Assembly: GCA_020086605.1 (NCBI GenBank)
Contig: JACBWW010000046.1
Location: 1,262,504-1,326,503 of the forward strand
Reading direction: 5' to 3'
Origin: Lanius collurio
Lineage: Eukaryota > Chordata > Aves > Passeriformes > Laniidae
Length of the DNA: 64,000 bases
Shown: piece after piece, positions 38,201-47,960 of the stretch
Layout of the letters: every line of letters starts with the position of its first letter
How positions within the stretch are numbered: position 1 is the stretch's first letter
Position numbers and translations under genes: made by a program
Notes under the pieces: generated by a model
Told to the model about the DNA's origin: nothing
The model's input: only the letters and a program-made list of their open reading frames with translations
The model's database searches: none

Positions 38201-39750
38201 CAGATTTAGACTTTTGGAAGTTAAATAATTTGTTTCATAGGGTCTGGTATTATGTTGCTGCTTTGGAGTCTTTGCTTAAAGAAAAGTATGAGAAGTTTGT
38301 GTCATCAGATAACCACCAATATGTCATAATTGTTGTTCTGAGCTCGGTGACAGCAGGGCAAAGACACCTGGAAAAACTTCAATTGGAAAAATATTTACTA
38401 TTTCTCACAGCTGCAAAAAGAAATTAATCATAAGTACAGTATAAAATCTGTTATTCTTAAGTGCAAATAATCTGTGGTTGTTTATGCAGGGAGGTTGCTG
38501 GAGCCTGTTGAAGACAGTTCTCACTTTCAGAGGGGTGTGCTGGAGCTTCTTGTCTCAGGGCCAGGCAAACTCTGGGGTGTAATTTTCATAAACACTGGTC
38601 CTGGCACCTTTTCTCCTTCAAACAAGAAAAATAATTCCCGTTTTGAGCAACATTTCTATTTAGATTTAAAATTAATTCATTTTCTAGCAGAACATGTTTG
38701 TTAAGACTTTGAGCTCAAACAAGCTTGTAATGTTGGCTTCTTACATTTTTATTTGGAATTGGACTGTGACAACAAATAATAGGTGTATTGTAGGAGCCAC
38801 AGTAAATGGACCAGATTATTAAAAAAAAGGTATACTTGTCTCATGAACAGATTTGTGAGTTTTGTTACAAGTTTTCTTCTTTACCAATCACATTTTCAGC
38901 CTTTTCCCCACCCATCTCCCACATCAGGGGAAGTGCAAGCGAGATTACCTAAAATTTTAATTATTGATACCCACCTTCCAACTGAAGTACCATTGTCTTC
39001 AGAATTAATAGTTGTATGTATTTCCTGGCATATTCCACTTATTGTAATTGCTTATGTAGTATTTAACTTTACTGGTAGTAAAGTATAAAACTTAATCCTT
39101 TGACATTGAATTAAATCCGTTTATTCTCCTGACATTAGGCCATGCTTGTGACTGGTGAAGCATCAAGATAATCTTAGCAGCATTTCTGCTCTCTGATTTG
39201 TATGGTCTGCTGAACTATTGACCATATTCATTTTAACATGTTATGTGCATTAGAAAATCAATGTGGCAGAGCAGATGGAAGCTTTTAAACTGATATGACC
39301 TCTGTGACCAAAATGTTTCATTTTGAGATCTTCTGCACTGAATTAAAACAAAATGTATAAATACTGGACAACCTTGGCTTATGCAAATACTTAGTTTTAT
39401 GCATTTATTTATTTATAGGTTTAATATTTCACTTTATTTTAGCAAGAAGTCGTGTTTATATTGTATTATCTATTAGAAAATCTTTATTTGGTTTGTTTGA
39501 TTAAAGTCTTGTGAGGAGGAGGATGGTTTGTGCATTACTCACAGAAATAACTTGGTTTTTCACTGGGTTCCATCCTAGTTTGGTGCTAAATAAACCTTCT
39601 TGCTGACCTTCTGGGGTTTGCACCACACCTGTAGGTCAGACGGCAGAATTTTGTCAGCATTGACTTTTCTAAAGCACACCTTGTGTGAAGTAGATGAGAG
39701 CTGAGCAGCTCAGATGAAGAGCCAGTGCTGAGAACTCGGAGCTTCTGCAG
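32240..39750. other. Noncoding DNA, no gene seen
   Basis: Unique, mostly AT-rich sequence. Frames reach 122 codons on the minus strand at 33819-34187 and 117 codons on the plus strand at 37794-38147, neither with a recognisable domain. Simple-sequence tracts include T13 at 32815-32827 and a GTTTT-rich tract at about 34671-34698. An 8-bp-stem hairpin lies at 35750-35771 inside a possible conserved block (35640-35910). No gene or named transposon was seen. Confidence 0.55.
32815..32827. repeat. Homopolymer T13
   Basis: Thirteen consecutive T between CACTGC and GCTTTG. It is a simple mononucleotide repeat with no retroposon body attached. Confidence 0.85.
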
Positions 39751-39792
39751 GCAGAGCTGGCTCAGAGATGAGCAGAGCTGGCTCAGACATGA
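39751..39792 (+). repeat. 21-bp tandem duplication
   Basis: Two head-to-tail copies of the unit GCAGAGCTGGCTCAGAGATGA (described as GCAGAGCTGG plus CTCAGAGATGA), at 39751-39771 and 39772-39792, with one mismatch (AGAG versus AGAC). The length is a multiple of three and lies in a 116-codon chance frame (39725-40075), giving a short QSWLRDE/QSWLRHE peptide repeat. No protein family was recognised. Confidence 0.88.
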
Positions 39793-41463
39793 GGGATGCA
39801 GTGCAAAAGCTGCAGGGCTGGGAGGCGATGCCAACCCCCCCAGGGGAGGAAGGGAGGACTCCGAGGTGATAATTAACTCTGCCAAGGAACAGAGTCCTGT
39901 TCAGGGGTTATTTTGTACAGTTTGCAGGAATAACAACTGTTTGCATGTTCTTTCTTGGGCTCTCAGTATTGAAGTCCTGCCCCAGAGGGTTCAGACGAGG
40001 TTAAAAACCTCTTTATCAGCTGATGCAGCTGGCAGAGGTGGTGGGGATCTCCTGCTCCTGCCCATACAGAAGTGATGTCTCCATGTGTGGCTGTTTGGAA
40101 CGCTGTGTCCTGCACATGGGCAGTGTTTGAGGACTGCTGGGGATAAATGCAGCCCACAATTAGCAAACTGTGCATAACTTCCCATAAGTGTTTCATGCCA
40201 GCATTCTGTGTCCAGGGTAGATAAGGATGCCCTGGATTTGCCACTGGGACCATTTGCTGTGGTCTGAACAGAACATTGTGGGAGAAAGTCAGAAATTACT
40301 TTGATTTATTGTGAAATTTTTTCTGTTTCCATTTTGGGAGGCTGTTAAACATAGTTTTGTAGTTTTTCATCAACAAGTATTTTAAATCCTAATGGAAACA
40401 TCTCTATTGTCTGTTTGTAAAAGGTGACAGAAAACAATCAAAAATGCCCAACAGAAATGGAGACCTGTTCCCTATCCACAAGGGACTAAAGGGACTCACA
40501 AACTATAACTGCAGATGAAATTACTGATTTGAGTAATAAAGCAGACATAGTTTTGAATTCTGCTTTGTGAAATTGGTACAAACTTGAACTCTCCTGTAAC
40601 TTCTGAAATGTCAGCACACTCAGGGCCTGTGGACAGAAGGAAGTCACTGCCCCTTTTTAAACAGATTGAGAAAAGTTATTTAATAAATTAGGTCAATTGC
40701 TACTCTGCTTAGTAACATAATAAAAATAAACATGAGAAGACAGTTTGAAATTGAACTAGTTAAAAATATCATCCTGTTATAATTTGCGTTATAACCAAAC
40801 TAAATTAGTTTAATGGGGAAATGTAATAATATTTTGTAGATTTTTTTCCTGTTAAGTTAACTTTGTATATTTTAATGAATACCTTAATTAGGTACCTTTA
40901 TTGATGCAGACATTTCAGAAATAAAATTTGCTTCTATGTTCTCCTTCATGCACCAGCATCTATTAAAATAAAAGTAGTCCAGCAATGACTAAAGGGCAAT
41001 TATTTTGAAAACTTCCTGTGCCTGCTGAAGTTCATCTGTCTGTGGGCACAGGGACCATGGCTTCTGTGGGTACATAGCTGTACTGCTTATTTGGTGTTAA
41101 TTAATGTGATTAAAAGTTCGTTAAGCATATTATCAGTGCTCTGTTACACTGTATATGTAGTGTGGTAGTCTTAAAATAAGATTTGAACCCTTTTGTAGCT
41201 GGTTGTTTAAACAGTATATTGGATGTGGAATAAGAGGGTATGAAATGACTCCAATCTGTGAAGGCAGAGTGGATTGACTGAAAAATCTGAGCACATTCTG
41301 TCAGAAAAAGCAGCCACAGGCCATGTGTGTAGAGGTTTGTGCTGTGGGGCTCGAGGACTTGCAGGCTGATGCTTTGGCAGTGCTAAATGTGAGATGGTTT
41401 ATTTAAATACCCCTGAAAGCTCTGAGAGCTCCCCAGCCAGGCACCCAAAGCAGGTTGCAGTCA
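39793..41463. other. Noncoding DNA, no gene seen
   Basis: A GC-richer patch up to about 40260 gives chance frames on both strands. It then becomes AT-rich. The block at about 40670-40930 has many ATTA-type cores and small dyads (AAACTAA, A, TTAGTTT near 40797-40811). No gene or transposon was recognised. Confidence 0.55.
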
Positions 41464-41512
41464 CAGGGGGTGTAATTAAACCCCCAGGGGTGTAATTAAA
41501 CCCCCAGGGGTG
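41464..41512 (+). repeat. 20-bp tandem repeat, two full copies
   Basis: The unit TGTAATTAAACCCCCAGGGG occurs exactly twice (41471-41490 and 41491-41510), with partial matching sequence on both sides. Each unit has G/C runs flanking an AT core, so 6-bp stems such as GGGGGT/ACCCCC can form around it. It reads as a short minisatellite seed. Confidence 0.92.
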
Positions 41513-44500
41513 TTTTTAGTGCTGGAGTGGGGGCAGAGGGGCAGCAGAATGTGCTGGAAGGCAGCACAGGGGCTGCAGCAGAGCCATCCACCTTCCTCAG
41601 GGCTTGTGGCTGCGAAGGAGTCCAACAAGGACACCCATAATGGGGGCAGTGCAAGGGGCTCTTCTTTCCCATTAAGAGCCTGACAGGGAGTCGAAGGGGA
41701 GGGTGGAACAGTTTTTGGAGGAGATGGGGATGTTCAGGGAGTTTGGACTTCAAAAAGTCCAGCCATAAAAGCCAATATTTTCCAAGATGATAAGAAAAAA
41801 CTGCTAAGTGCAAATCCACACAGGAATGTTGAGCACTTCTGATTGAATTCTCTGATGGGAACTTTCCAGCAAGAGCTCTTCCCTCCCTGAGGGTGACTTT
41901 CTTGACAGAGATTTCTGAATAACCATAATCTGAGGCATAAGGAATACACAAACACTGAAAAACTGTCTTCTCAATTCCCTCCAAAATTTCCATAAGGGAT
42001 TACAGCTCTCCATGTCTAACATTTAGCAGTGCATTAGTTGTCTTCCAGCCTACTGTGAGGATGATTCTTCTTTGGAGGATGGATACCTTCAGAATGAGAT
42101 AATGCTCATTTCCAGGTGTTTGGTTCATTTTGTAAACTTTTTATGCTTGCAGAAACTCAACACTGAAATCACTTCTCGTGGCTTATGAAGTGTTTTTATT
42201 CTTCGAGTTTGAAGTAGCTGCAAGGAATCATGTGTTGCCCACATGTGGTTTCTATTTCTGAAAGAGTCACTTAAAAGAGGCCTCAAAAGCAGCACCTTTG
42301 CATGCCTGCAGTGTTTGAGGCTCCTTTGTCTGTTGTACCTGTGGTTTCCCAATTCCATCTGGGGTTTAGATAAGGTGGGTGAAGTGAGCTGTCTTGTAGT
42401 AATGATAAAAGGAAGCAAGAAACAGAAATACCTCCCACAACCCCTTGAAAAATGCAGCAGAGTATTTCAGTGAGCCTCAGCTGCCACAGTGATGTTATAT
42501 CCAAAGTATTATTACAGAATATTGTGCCATTGCTATAAAAATACTTCCTTTATAATTGCAGATTTCAGGACAGTGCTGCAAAAATATTTCGCTTTCTTTC
42601 ATTATCTGTAGTTATGTGAAATTTCTAAATATGAGATACCATAATCCTTTTACTCAGTTTTTAATTTACAGTATTGCTTCTTGACATTAAGCTGTTAAAC
42701 CCATGTATTATAAGTTCAGAATAACTTCTTTTATGTTCTGGCACTAAGCTAGAGTTCTTGCCTTGTCTACTAATGTTGAATAATGGAAAATAATTAACTT
42801 TAAATTAAAAGTGTTGCTTTTTATTACATGACAGTATTAGTTATAATATGGATTTCAAAAGACATTTTTAAGTGCAGGCACAAATCAATTATACATAAAG
42901 AATAAATTATCTCTGTGGCAGAAAGTAATACTTGTTTGATGAAAGGCTTGTGCATGAAAAGGAGTGCCACTGCTGTCAGACTGGTGTGTGGTCTGGGGGT
43001 CCTGGGAGGGGCAGGAGTGTCACAGGATACACCAAAATATAAGAAACTCCATAGAAATATTAAGAAAGGACTAGATGGGGAAATTTGTACTGTCTGCCCC
43101 TGTGCACTTTTTTTTTTTTTTTGAGGCTTACAGAAGATCTGATGGTTTTCAGATATGAATTCTAGTGGTTTTTGCAAGCAATATCTTAAGTACACTATTT
43201 ACAAAATAGTTCCTCAGTGCAATGCTTCTGATGCATTTTGTTTCATCTGTGGCTTTTTCTTTGTAATCATGTCAATGTTTTTAAATGCACAAGCTTCTAA
43301 TTTTTTTAGGCAACACTTTTGTTAGAAATGGAAATATCTAGTGATGGTCCCAATAAATTTGATGTTTTAACCCATGACACCCATAAATAACAGTGAAACT
43401 GTAACTCTGAATGTAAATCACAGTTATTGAGGTTGGAATGTGAAATCTCATATCAAATAGAGGATGATTTATGAACAATGAAAGGGTCATAATCTCTTTC
43501 ATCACCTTTATTTTCCAAGAGACACACAAAGATCAAATTACTTGATTGGTCTTTGGCTTTTTCATCTTCCTCCACTCTTATTTTTTCTTCTATTTATGAG
43601 TTTTCAAGATGGAAAAAGAATTTTCTGCGAAATTTGTCTGTGCTTGTGAAAATAAAGGGGATCCTCTATGGAGATCAATGTCCCTTGTAGAATAGTTATT
43701 ATAGTGAGCATGTTATATGGATTTCAGTTGTTGTAGATCAGTACAGAAAATTAATAATACATAGATTTAGAGAGAATTTTATCATGAGCAGGAACGTGCA
43801 TGAAATGTAACATTATTCCACATTACATAAGCAGGTTTGGGTAATGCAGAGAACATCTGAAATATTTTTTTTTATCCTGCAGCAATCAATATTTCTTCTC
43901 CAGTGCTGCTTTTCCATGTAGGTCTGTCGACAATAAATTCTTTTGTGATGTTTGCCATTGCTATTACCACTGAAACAGCTCACCTGGTGGCTTTTTAGAA
44001 TAGGGCAGGGCAGTGATTTAACAGCAACATTTTGACTCCCTGTGAATGTAGTTAGATGAACCCATGATTAGACTGTCAGGAGCCGTGTCCCACTGTTGTA
44101 CCCACACAGTTGTACTCAGGATATTATTATTTTAAGGGGAAAAAAGACTGATACAGCTCCAGTCAAAGGTAATTTAATCTTTGAATTATGTAATAACTCA
44201 AAGAAACAGTAGTTTTTTTCACCGCAGGACCTTTCTTCTGTTCAGCAACAAAAGTTAATTTTCATTCTTGCTTAACATTAAAATAAAGTAGTTACACTGT
44301 GTGTGTCTTAACTGTTTCTCAGAGTTTGTGGGGTGTTTATAGGAAATTGAGACATGAAAACAAATCCCAAAATATATGAATAGAATCAGTTTGGGGAATT
44401 TAATTATCTGTGATAAATACTTGCATACTTGGGCCTTCAGAGATAAAGAATTGTATATGTTTAATGCACATAAATGCAGCAAACTGTGGTCAATGGGAGC

Positions 44501-45487
44501 TCTCCTGTGCAGGCTGAACCTTTCTTGGGGATGGAGTTGGATAAGGAGGAGGGGAATGCTGGGGGTGAATCCTCTGGAACAACCAAGGGCTGCTCTGCAG
44601 CCTCACAAAGCTCTGCCAGCAAGGGGATGATGCCCAAGGTGTCCTGAATCCTGGGATGACATTCCTCTCCCAGCACACACTACACCAGTTCTCAGCTCTC
44701 CTTGCTGTGTTTTCAGGGATGTTCCCAGGGGGAAGCAGCAGAGTTGCTTTGGCAATGGTGACAGTTCTGCATCAGCTGCAGGAGGCATAAAACTGTTGTG
44801 GCTCTTCAAGTGCTCAAGCAAAAGCTCACACTGTGGCTCAGAAGTAATTTCTTCTGTGAAGCAAGGGATTCCCCCTTCTCCCAAAATAATAAAATTCAAA
44901 TAAGGAAAAGAATCCCTGGCCCCTGATTTTCTGCTGCAGCCTTCTCTGAAATCATTTAAACTTGCACACTCCAAGGTCAGACTTGTTATTAGACACTGTC
45001 AGAGCAAAGCATTTGCTTGGGTGGAAAAACCTTAGCAATAGAAATGCAAGCAATGAGAAATTGGGCCCCACAGTCCTCTCTGGTAGAAGAAAGTGTTTTG
45101 TTCTATTGTAATGTGAAATAGCACATTGGACATTTTCAGCAGAGAGACACTTCATTTTGAACAAAATTGAAAACAAACCCAGCAACTGCTGCCCAGCCCT
45201 GGCACGGAATTGAGGTGCTTAAAAGGGCTGAGGGACACAGAATCTCACCTTATTTCAGGCACCAGGGATGCCAGAAAGATGAGAGTCTTCTTCAGGGCCG
45301 TGTGTGTGGTGAATTCCTGTGTGGTGACTTTGCTTCTCTCTGGCACCATTAGCATCTCTCAGATCCAGGACAGTGGGGCCTTTTTCTGTCTTCTGAAATG
45401 GCACTCAGCTCTCCTTAGAGTTATGGGGGTTTATCTATTTGTATGGCCCTGCAAAAAAGGGGTTATGGTTGGAATTTTAGTGCCACT
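41513..45487. other. Noncoding DNA, no gene seen
   Basis: Unique sequence. The 165-codon minus-strand frame at 41496-41993 is the second longest in the window. It has no domain, starts and ends in unremarkable sequence and overlaps the tandem repeat, so I do not call it a gene. T15 lies at 43108-43122. GC-richer patches at about 44500-44960 give frames on both strands only by chance. Confidence 0.5.
43108..43122. repeat. Homopolymer T15
   Basis: Fifteen consecutive T following TGTGCAC. No polyadenylated retroposon body was recognised on the minus strand next to it. Confidence 0.85.
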
Positions 45488-45514
45488 TTAAAATTTTTAA
45501 ATTAAAAATTTTAA
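45488..45514. repeat. AT-only inverted repeat (12-bp arms, 3-nt spacer)
   Basis: TTAAAATTTTTA at 45488-45499 and its complement TAAAAATTTTAA at 45503-45514 are separated by AAT. Composition is entirely A/T, which raises the chance expectation. It may still unwind easily. Confidence 0.85.
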
Positions 45515-46211
45515 TCTCTTTTCTGGTGGCAGGTAGGAGACATTTCTCCTGTAGAGGTTCTGTGGCTGCCTGTTTCAGGAGAGAGAGAATTAGGAAAAGA
45601 AGCTTATGAGAGAATGAGGAAAAAAGACCTGTGGAGGTGTTAGCAAGTTCAGTACAGGCAGTCATTTAAGACGGAGAGAAATTGTGCATGGAAAAATGTG
45701 AGGAAAACCAGAAAACTCTGTAATAAAAACAATAGGAAAGAAGGATGGAAAGGAAAAATGTGTGGCACTGGGGTGACACAAACCTGGGCTGATGAGGAGG
45801 AGCCATTTACCATTGGGGAGATAAGCATGGGTCCCAAAGGTATTTTTCACCTCTTTACTCTGGGCTGTTGATTAAGGTATTGATGGGGTGTGAGCAGGAT
45901 TCCTGGGACATTTTATCTGGTGATAAAATAAAATTACCTGTGGTAACCAGAGTGGTGCTCTGGCCTTGACTATTGCAGGTGCTCTGTGCTTGTGAGAGGG
46001 GAAGGACCTGTGCTCCCAGGCCTCATGGGTTTGTCACATCTGACAGCAGGAGTTTTCAATGATCAATCTTTTAGCCTGAGCTAATTTATCCTGTGATCCC
46101 TTCTCCAGCTGAATTCTGTTTATGCTTATTCCTCTTTACTGAGGTTTGCAGTTCTTTACCAGAACCTTTCCCAAAAGGATAGTGGAGGCTGGTGTGAAGG
46201 TGGGATGAAGA
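45515..46211. other. Noncoding DNA, no gene seen
   Basis: Unique sequence up to the left target-site duplication of the LTR. The short minus-strand frames at 45649-45850 have no domain. Confidence 0.6.
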
Positions 46212-46216
46212 GTTGT
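46212..46216. repeat. Left target-site duplication of the LTR (GTTGT)
   Basis: The five bases GTTGT immediately precede the LTR terminus and match 47009-47013 exactly. Five-base duplications are usual for ERVL-class integrations. Confidence 0.75.
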
Positions 46217-46316
46217 TGTAGTGGTTTGATTCAGATCATCTCTTACTTATTTTACCTCTGTGACATAAGAATTAGGAGAAAACAAAACAGGCTCAAACTT
46301 AAAAGACTCTAAGAAG

Positions 46317-46322
46317 TTTATT
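46317..46322 (-). terminator. LTR polyadenylation signal AATAAA
   Basis: AATAAA on the minus strand, within the sequence GCTAATAAACTTCTTAG. It lies about 100 bp before the LTR 3' terminus, the expected place for the R-region poly(A) signal. Confidence 0.6.
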
Positions 46323-46449
46323 AGCAGACCTAAAAGAAGGAAACAAAAGTTTGAATCAGATTAAACCTTTAGAACACTTTTCCTCCCCACACTTTCTCCA
46401 TAATGAATAATGTAGAAACAACCCTTAAGATTTCAGTCAGTTTACCACC

Positions 46450-46455
46450 TTTATA
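46450..46455 (-). promoter_or_regulatory. Putative LTR TATA box
   Basis: TATAAA on the minus strand, about 130 bp upstream of the AATAAA signal and about 550 bp inside the LTR's 5' end. This matches the normal U3 promoter position. Whether it is still active is unknown. Confidence 0.5.
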
Positions 46456-46719
46456 ATCTTTTCAGTTCACATAAAGAGATAGGAGTCTCTGAGTCTTTCT
46501 TGCTGACCTTATGGAGACATTCCCACTAGAGACAACTCTCTTATGGGTTCAATATCACAGCAAAACAGCTGCCCAGGAGGTTTCTGCTTGCAGTGAGGAA
46601 AAAGAGTCCCTAACCTCGAATCACCGCTTTCCCACAGCTGCTTTTCGAGGGTTTCAATTTGAGCTAACACGGGGTGTCAATTTAAGGCTGAGCCATTCAG
46701 GAGCAAGGTCTTCTTTACT

Positions 46720-46749
46720 CATCTCTAGGAGCAATCTTCATCTCTAGGA
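46720..46749. repeat. 11-bp direct repeat inside the LTR
   Basis: CATCTCTAGGA occurs at 46720-46730 and 46739-46749, spaced 19 bp apart, in the U3 part of the minus-strand LTR. Confidence 0.85.
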
Positions 46750-46812
46750 ACTGGGGTCATCTTCGCACTGACCCCTCCTGGTTCCTTTGTACGGTCGGTT
46801 CAATCAGTGGAT

Positions 46813-46938
46813 CAGTCCACATCAAAGGGTGGGACCATGCCCCCCACCCCCTAGGCAGCCAAAGATTCCAAGTGTCAGTCCATACCAGAAGGTGGGACCC
46901 CTCCCCACCCACTGGGCAGAATCAACTTCAGGTGTATT
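46813..46938 (-). repeat. Imperfect 63-bp duplication in the LTR U3
   Basis: Two adjacent units begin with CAGTCCA at 46813 and 46876. Both contain GGTGGGACC, a C-rich run and GGGCAG or AGGCAG, with several mismatches and small gaps. Tandem units in U3 are often enhancer repeats in retroviral LTRs. Enhancer activity here is inferred, not shown. Confidence 0.65.
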
Positions 46939-47008
46939 GCACACCCCTCCAGGTGAAGGTAAAACTGAGTCCAAACACTCTGGAGCCAAAGGATATCAAA
47001 CCACAACA

Positions 47009-47013
47009 GTTGT
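47009..47013. repeat. Right target-site duplication of the LTR (GTTGT)
   Basis: Exact copy of the five bases at 46212-46216, directly after the terminal CA of the LTR. Confidence 0.75.
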
Positions 47014-47850
47014 GTATTCCTTTTTTGTTCTTCCATGTAAGATAAATTACAGCTTTTCCCTTCTGAGGAGAGAAAAGGCTTGAGAGTTACCCAAAAGCTT
47101 TCCCAAGAGTGGCTGTGCATCGTCCTTGAGAGTCAGGGGGAGCTGGCTGCAATAACAGGTCAAAGCTGTGAAGTGCAGCTTCACTCTCTGCATAACAGAC
47201 AGCAGTGGCTGAGCTTTGAAGAGTTTGTGCTGAATTGGTAATAACTCTAAAAGAGTAAAATATAGAGTTTCTATCCTCTGCAAATTGCCATAATATACAC
47301 CAAATGTCATGGACTGGAGTGTCAAACAGCCTTCAGCTGCAAGGGTGAGCAGAGCTGTGATGGCTTCACCAAGTTTAACCTGAAAAATATTCTTAAAAAC
47401 TAAAGATTATAAATACAAGTGCTAATTTTTTTTTTTAAAAGAACAACTTTTTTCTTCTCTATCAGCAGATCAATATTTGCAGCGTGTACTACTTAAGTAA
47501 TACATGCAAATTATTCCCTTTTAGCTTTCTTTTCAGAATGTGTGAAACATCTTGAGGCATTGTGTGAGAATAAGAAATTATAGTGGAGCTCAGTAAAATG
47601 AATACCTGTTAAAGCAATGCATCCTGTATGGGATACAATTGCTTGTGGAAGATGTCAGAAACTTGAACATGAGATCAAATGAGTAGACTTGTGAGGAAGT
47701 ATTAATCTCATTAAAGCACTAAGATATTTTTATCATGCAGAAATAGGAAATACCAAGTCTGCTGCAGAGGAGATTCCTCCATCCTTGGATGGCAAAGCAC
47801 CAAAGTGTTTCAACTTTTCTTTTAGGAGCTGGTATTTGAAATATGCACTT
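47014..47850. other. Noncoding DNA, no gene seen
   Basis: Unique sequence between the LTR and a CR1 tail. It shows no retroviral internal sequence, which supports the solo-LTR reading. A T/A-rich tract lies at about 47427-47441. Frames are under 100 codons with no domain. Confidence 0.6.
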
Positions 47851-47960
47851 CATAGAATTACAGAATGGTTCAGGTTGGAAGGGACATTAAAAACCATCTT
47901 GTTCCAACCCCCTGCCCAGGCAGGGACAGCTTCCACCACACCAGGCAGCTCCAAGTTCTG
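47851..47960 (-). mobile_element. CR1 LINE 3' end fragment on the minus strand
   Basis: On the plus strand it begins CATAGAATTACAGAATGGTT, then CAGGTTGGAAGGGACATTAA. It continues with CCATCTTGTTCCAACCCCCT and GGCAGGGACAGCTTCCACCA, and fades out after CCAGGCAGCTCCAAG. This is the reverse complement of the extreme CR1 3' end, with its ATTCTATG-type terminus at 47851. It is about 110 bp and heavily 5'-truncated. The short open frame crossing it is an artefact. Confidence 0.9.

Larger units (their letters stand above)
46217..47008 (-). mobile_element. Solo LTR of an ERVL-like endogenous retrovirus
   Basis: The 792-bp unit begins TGTAGTGGTTTGA and ends with the near-perfect inverted complement TCAAACCACAACA (12 of 13 terminal bases pair). 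It is flanked on both sides by GTTGT. Transcriptional signals fit the minus strand: TATAAA at 46455-46450, then AATAAA at 46322-46317, about 100 bp before the element's 3' end. This gives a U3 of roughly 550 bp, an R of about 100 bp and a U5 of about 80 bp. No internal gag, pol or env sequence adjoins it, so it is a solo LTR left by recombination between two LTRs. The short plus-strand frames inside (46511-46747 and 46787-47083) are incidental. TSD length and the TGTGGTTTGA-like ends suggest ERVL (class III). Passerine origin is an inference. Confidence 0.85.

Noticed and set aside
41496..41993. 165-codon minus-strand frame
   Set aside because: No recognisable domain. It runs into a noncoding 20-bp tandem repeat, and competing frames of similar character occur on the same strand.
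46511..47083. Plus-strand frames within the LTR
   Set aside because: They run antisense to the LTR's own transcription signals and cross its right end into flanking DNA. They are not retroviral genes.
47014..47400. Possible retroviral internal sequence next to the LTR
   Set aside because: The matching GTTGT duplication closes the element at 47008, and no primer-binding site or gag/pol-like sequence follows.
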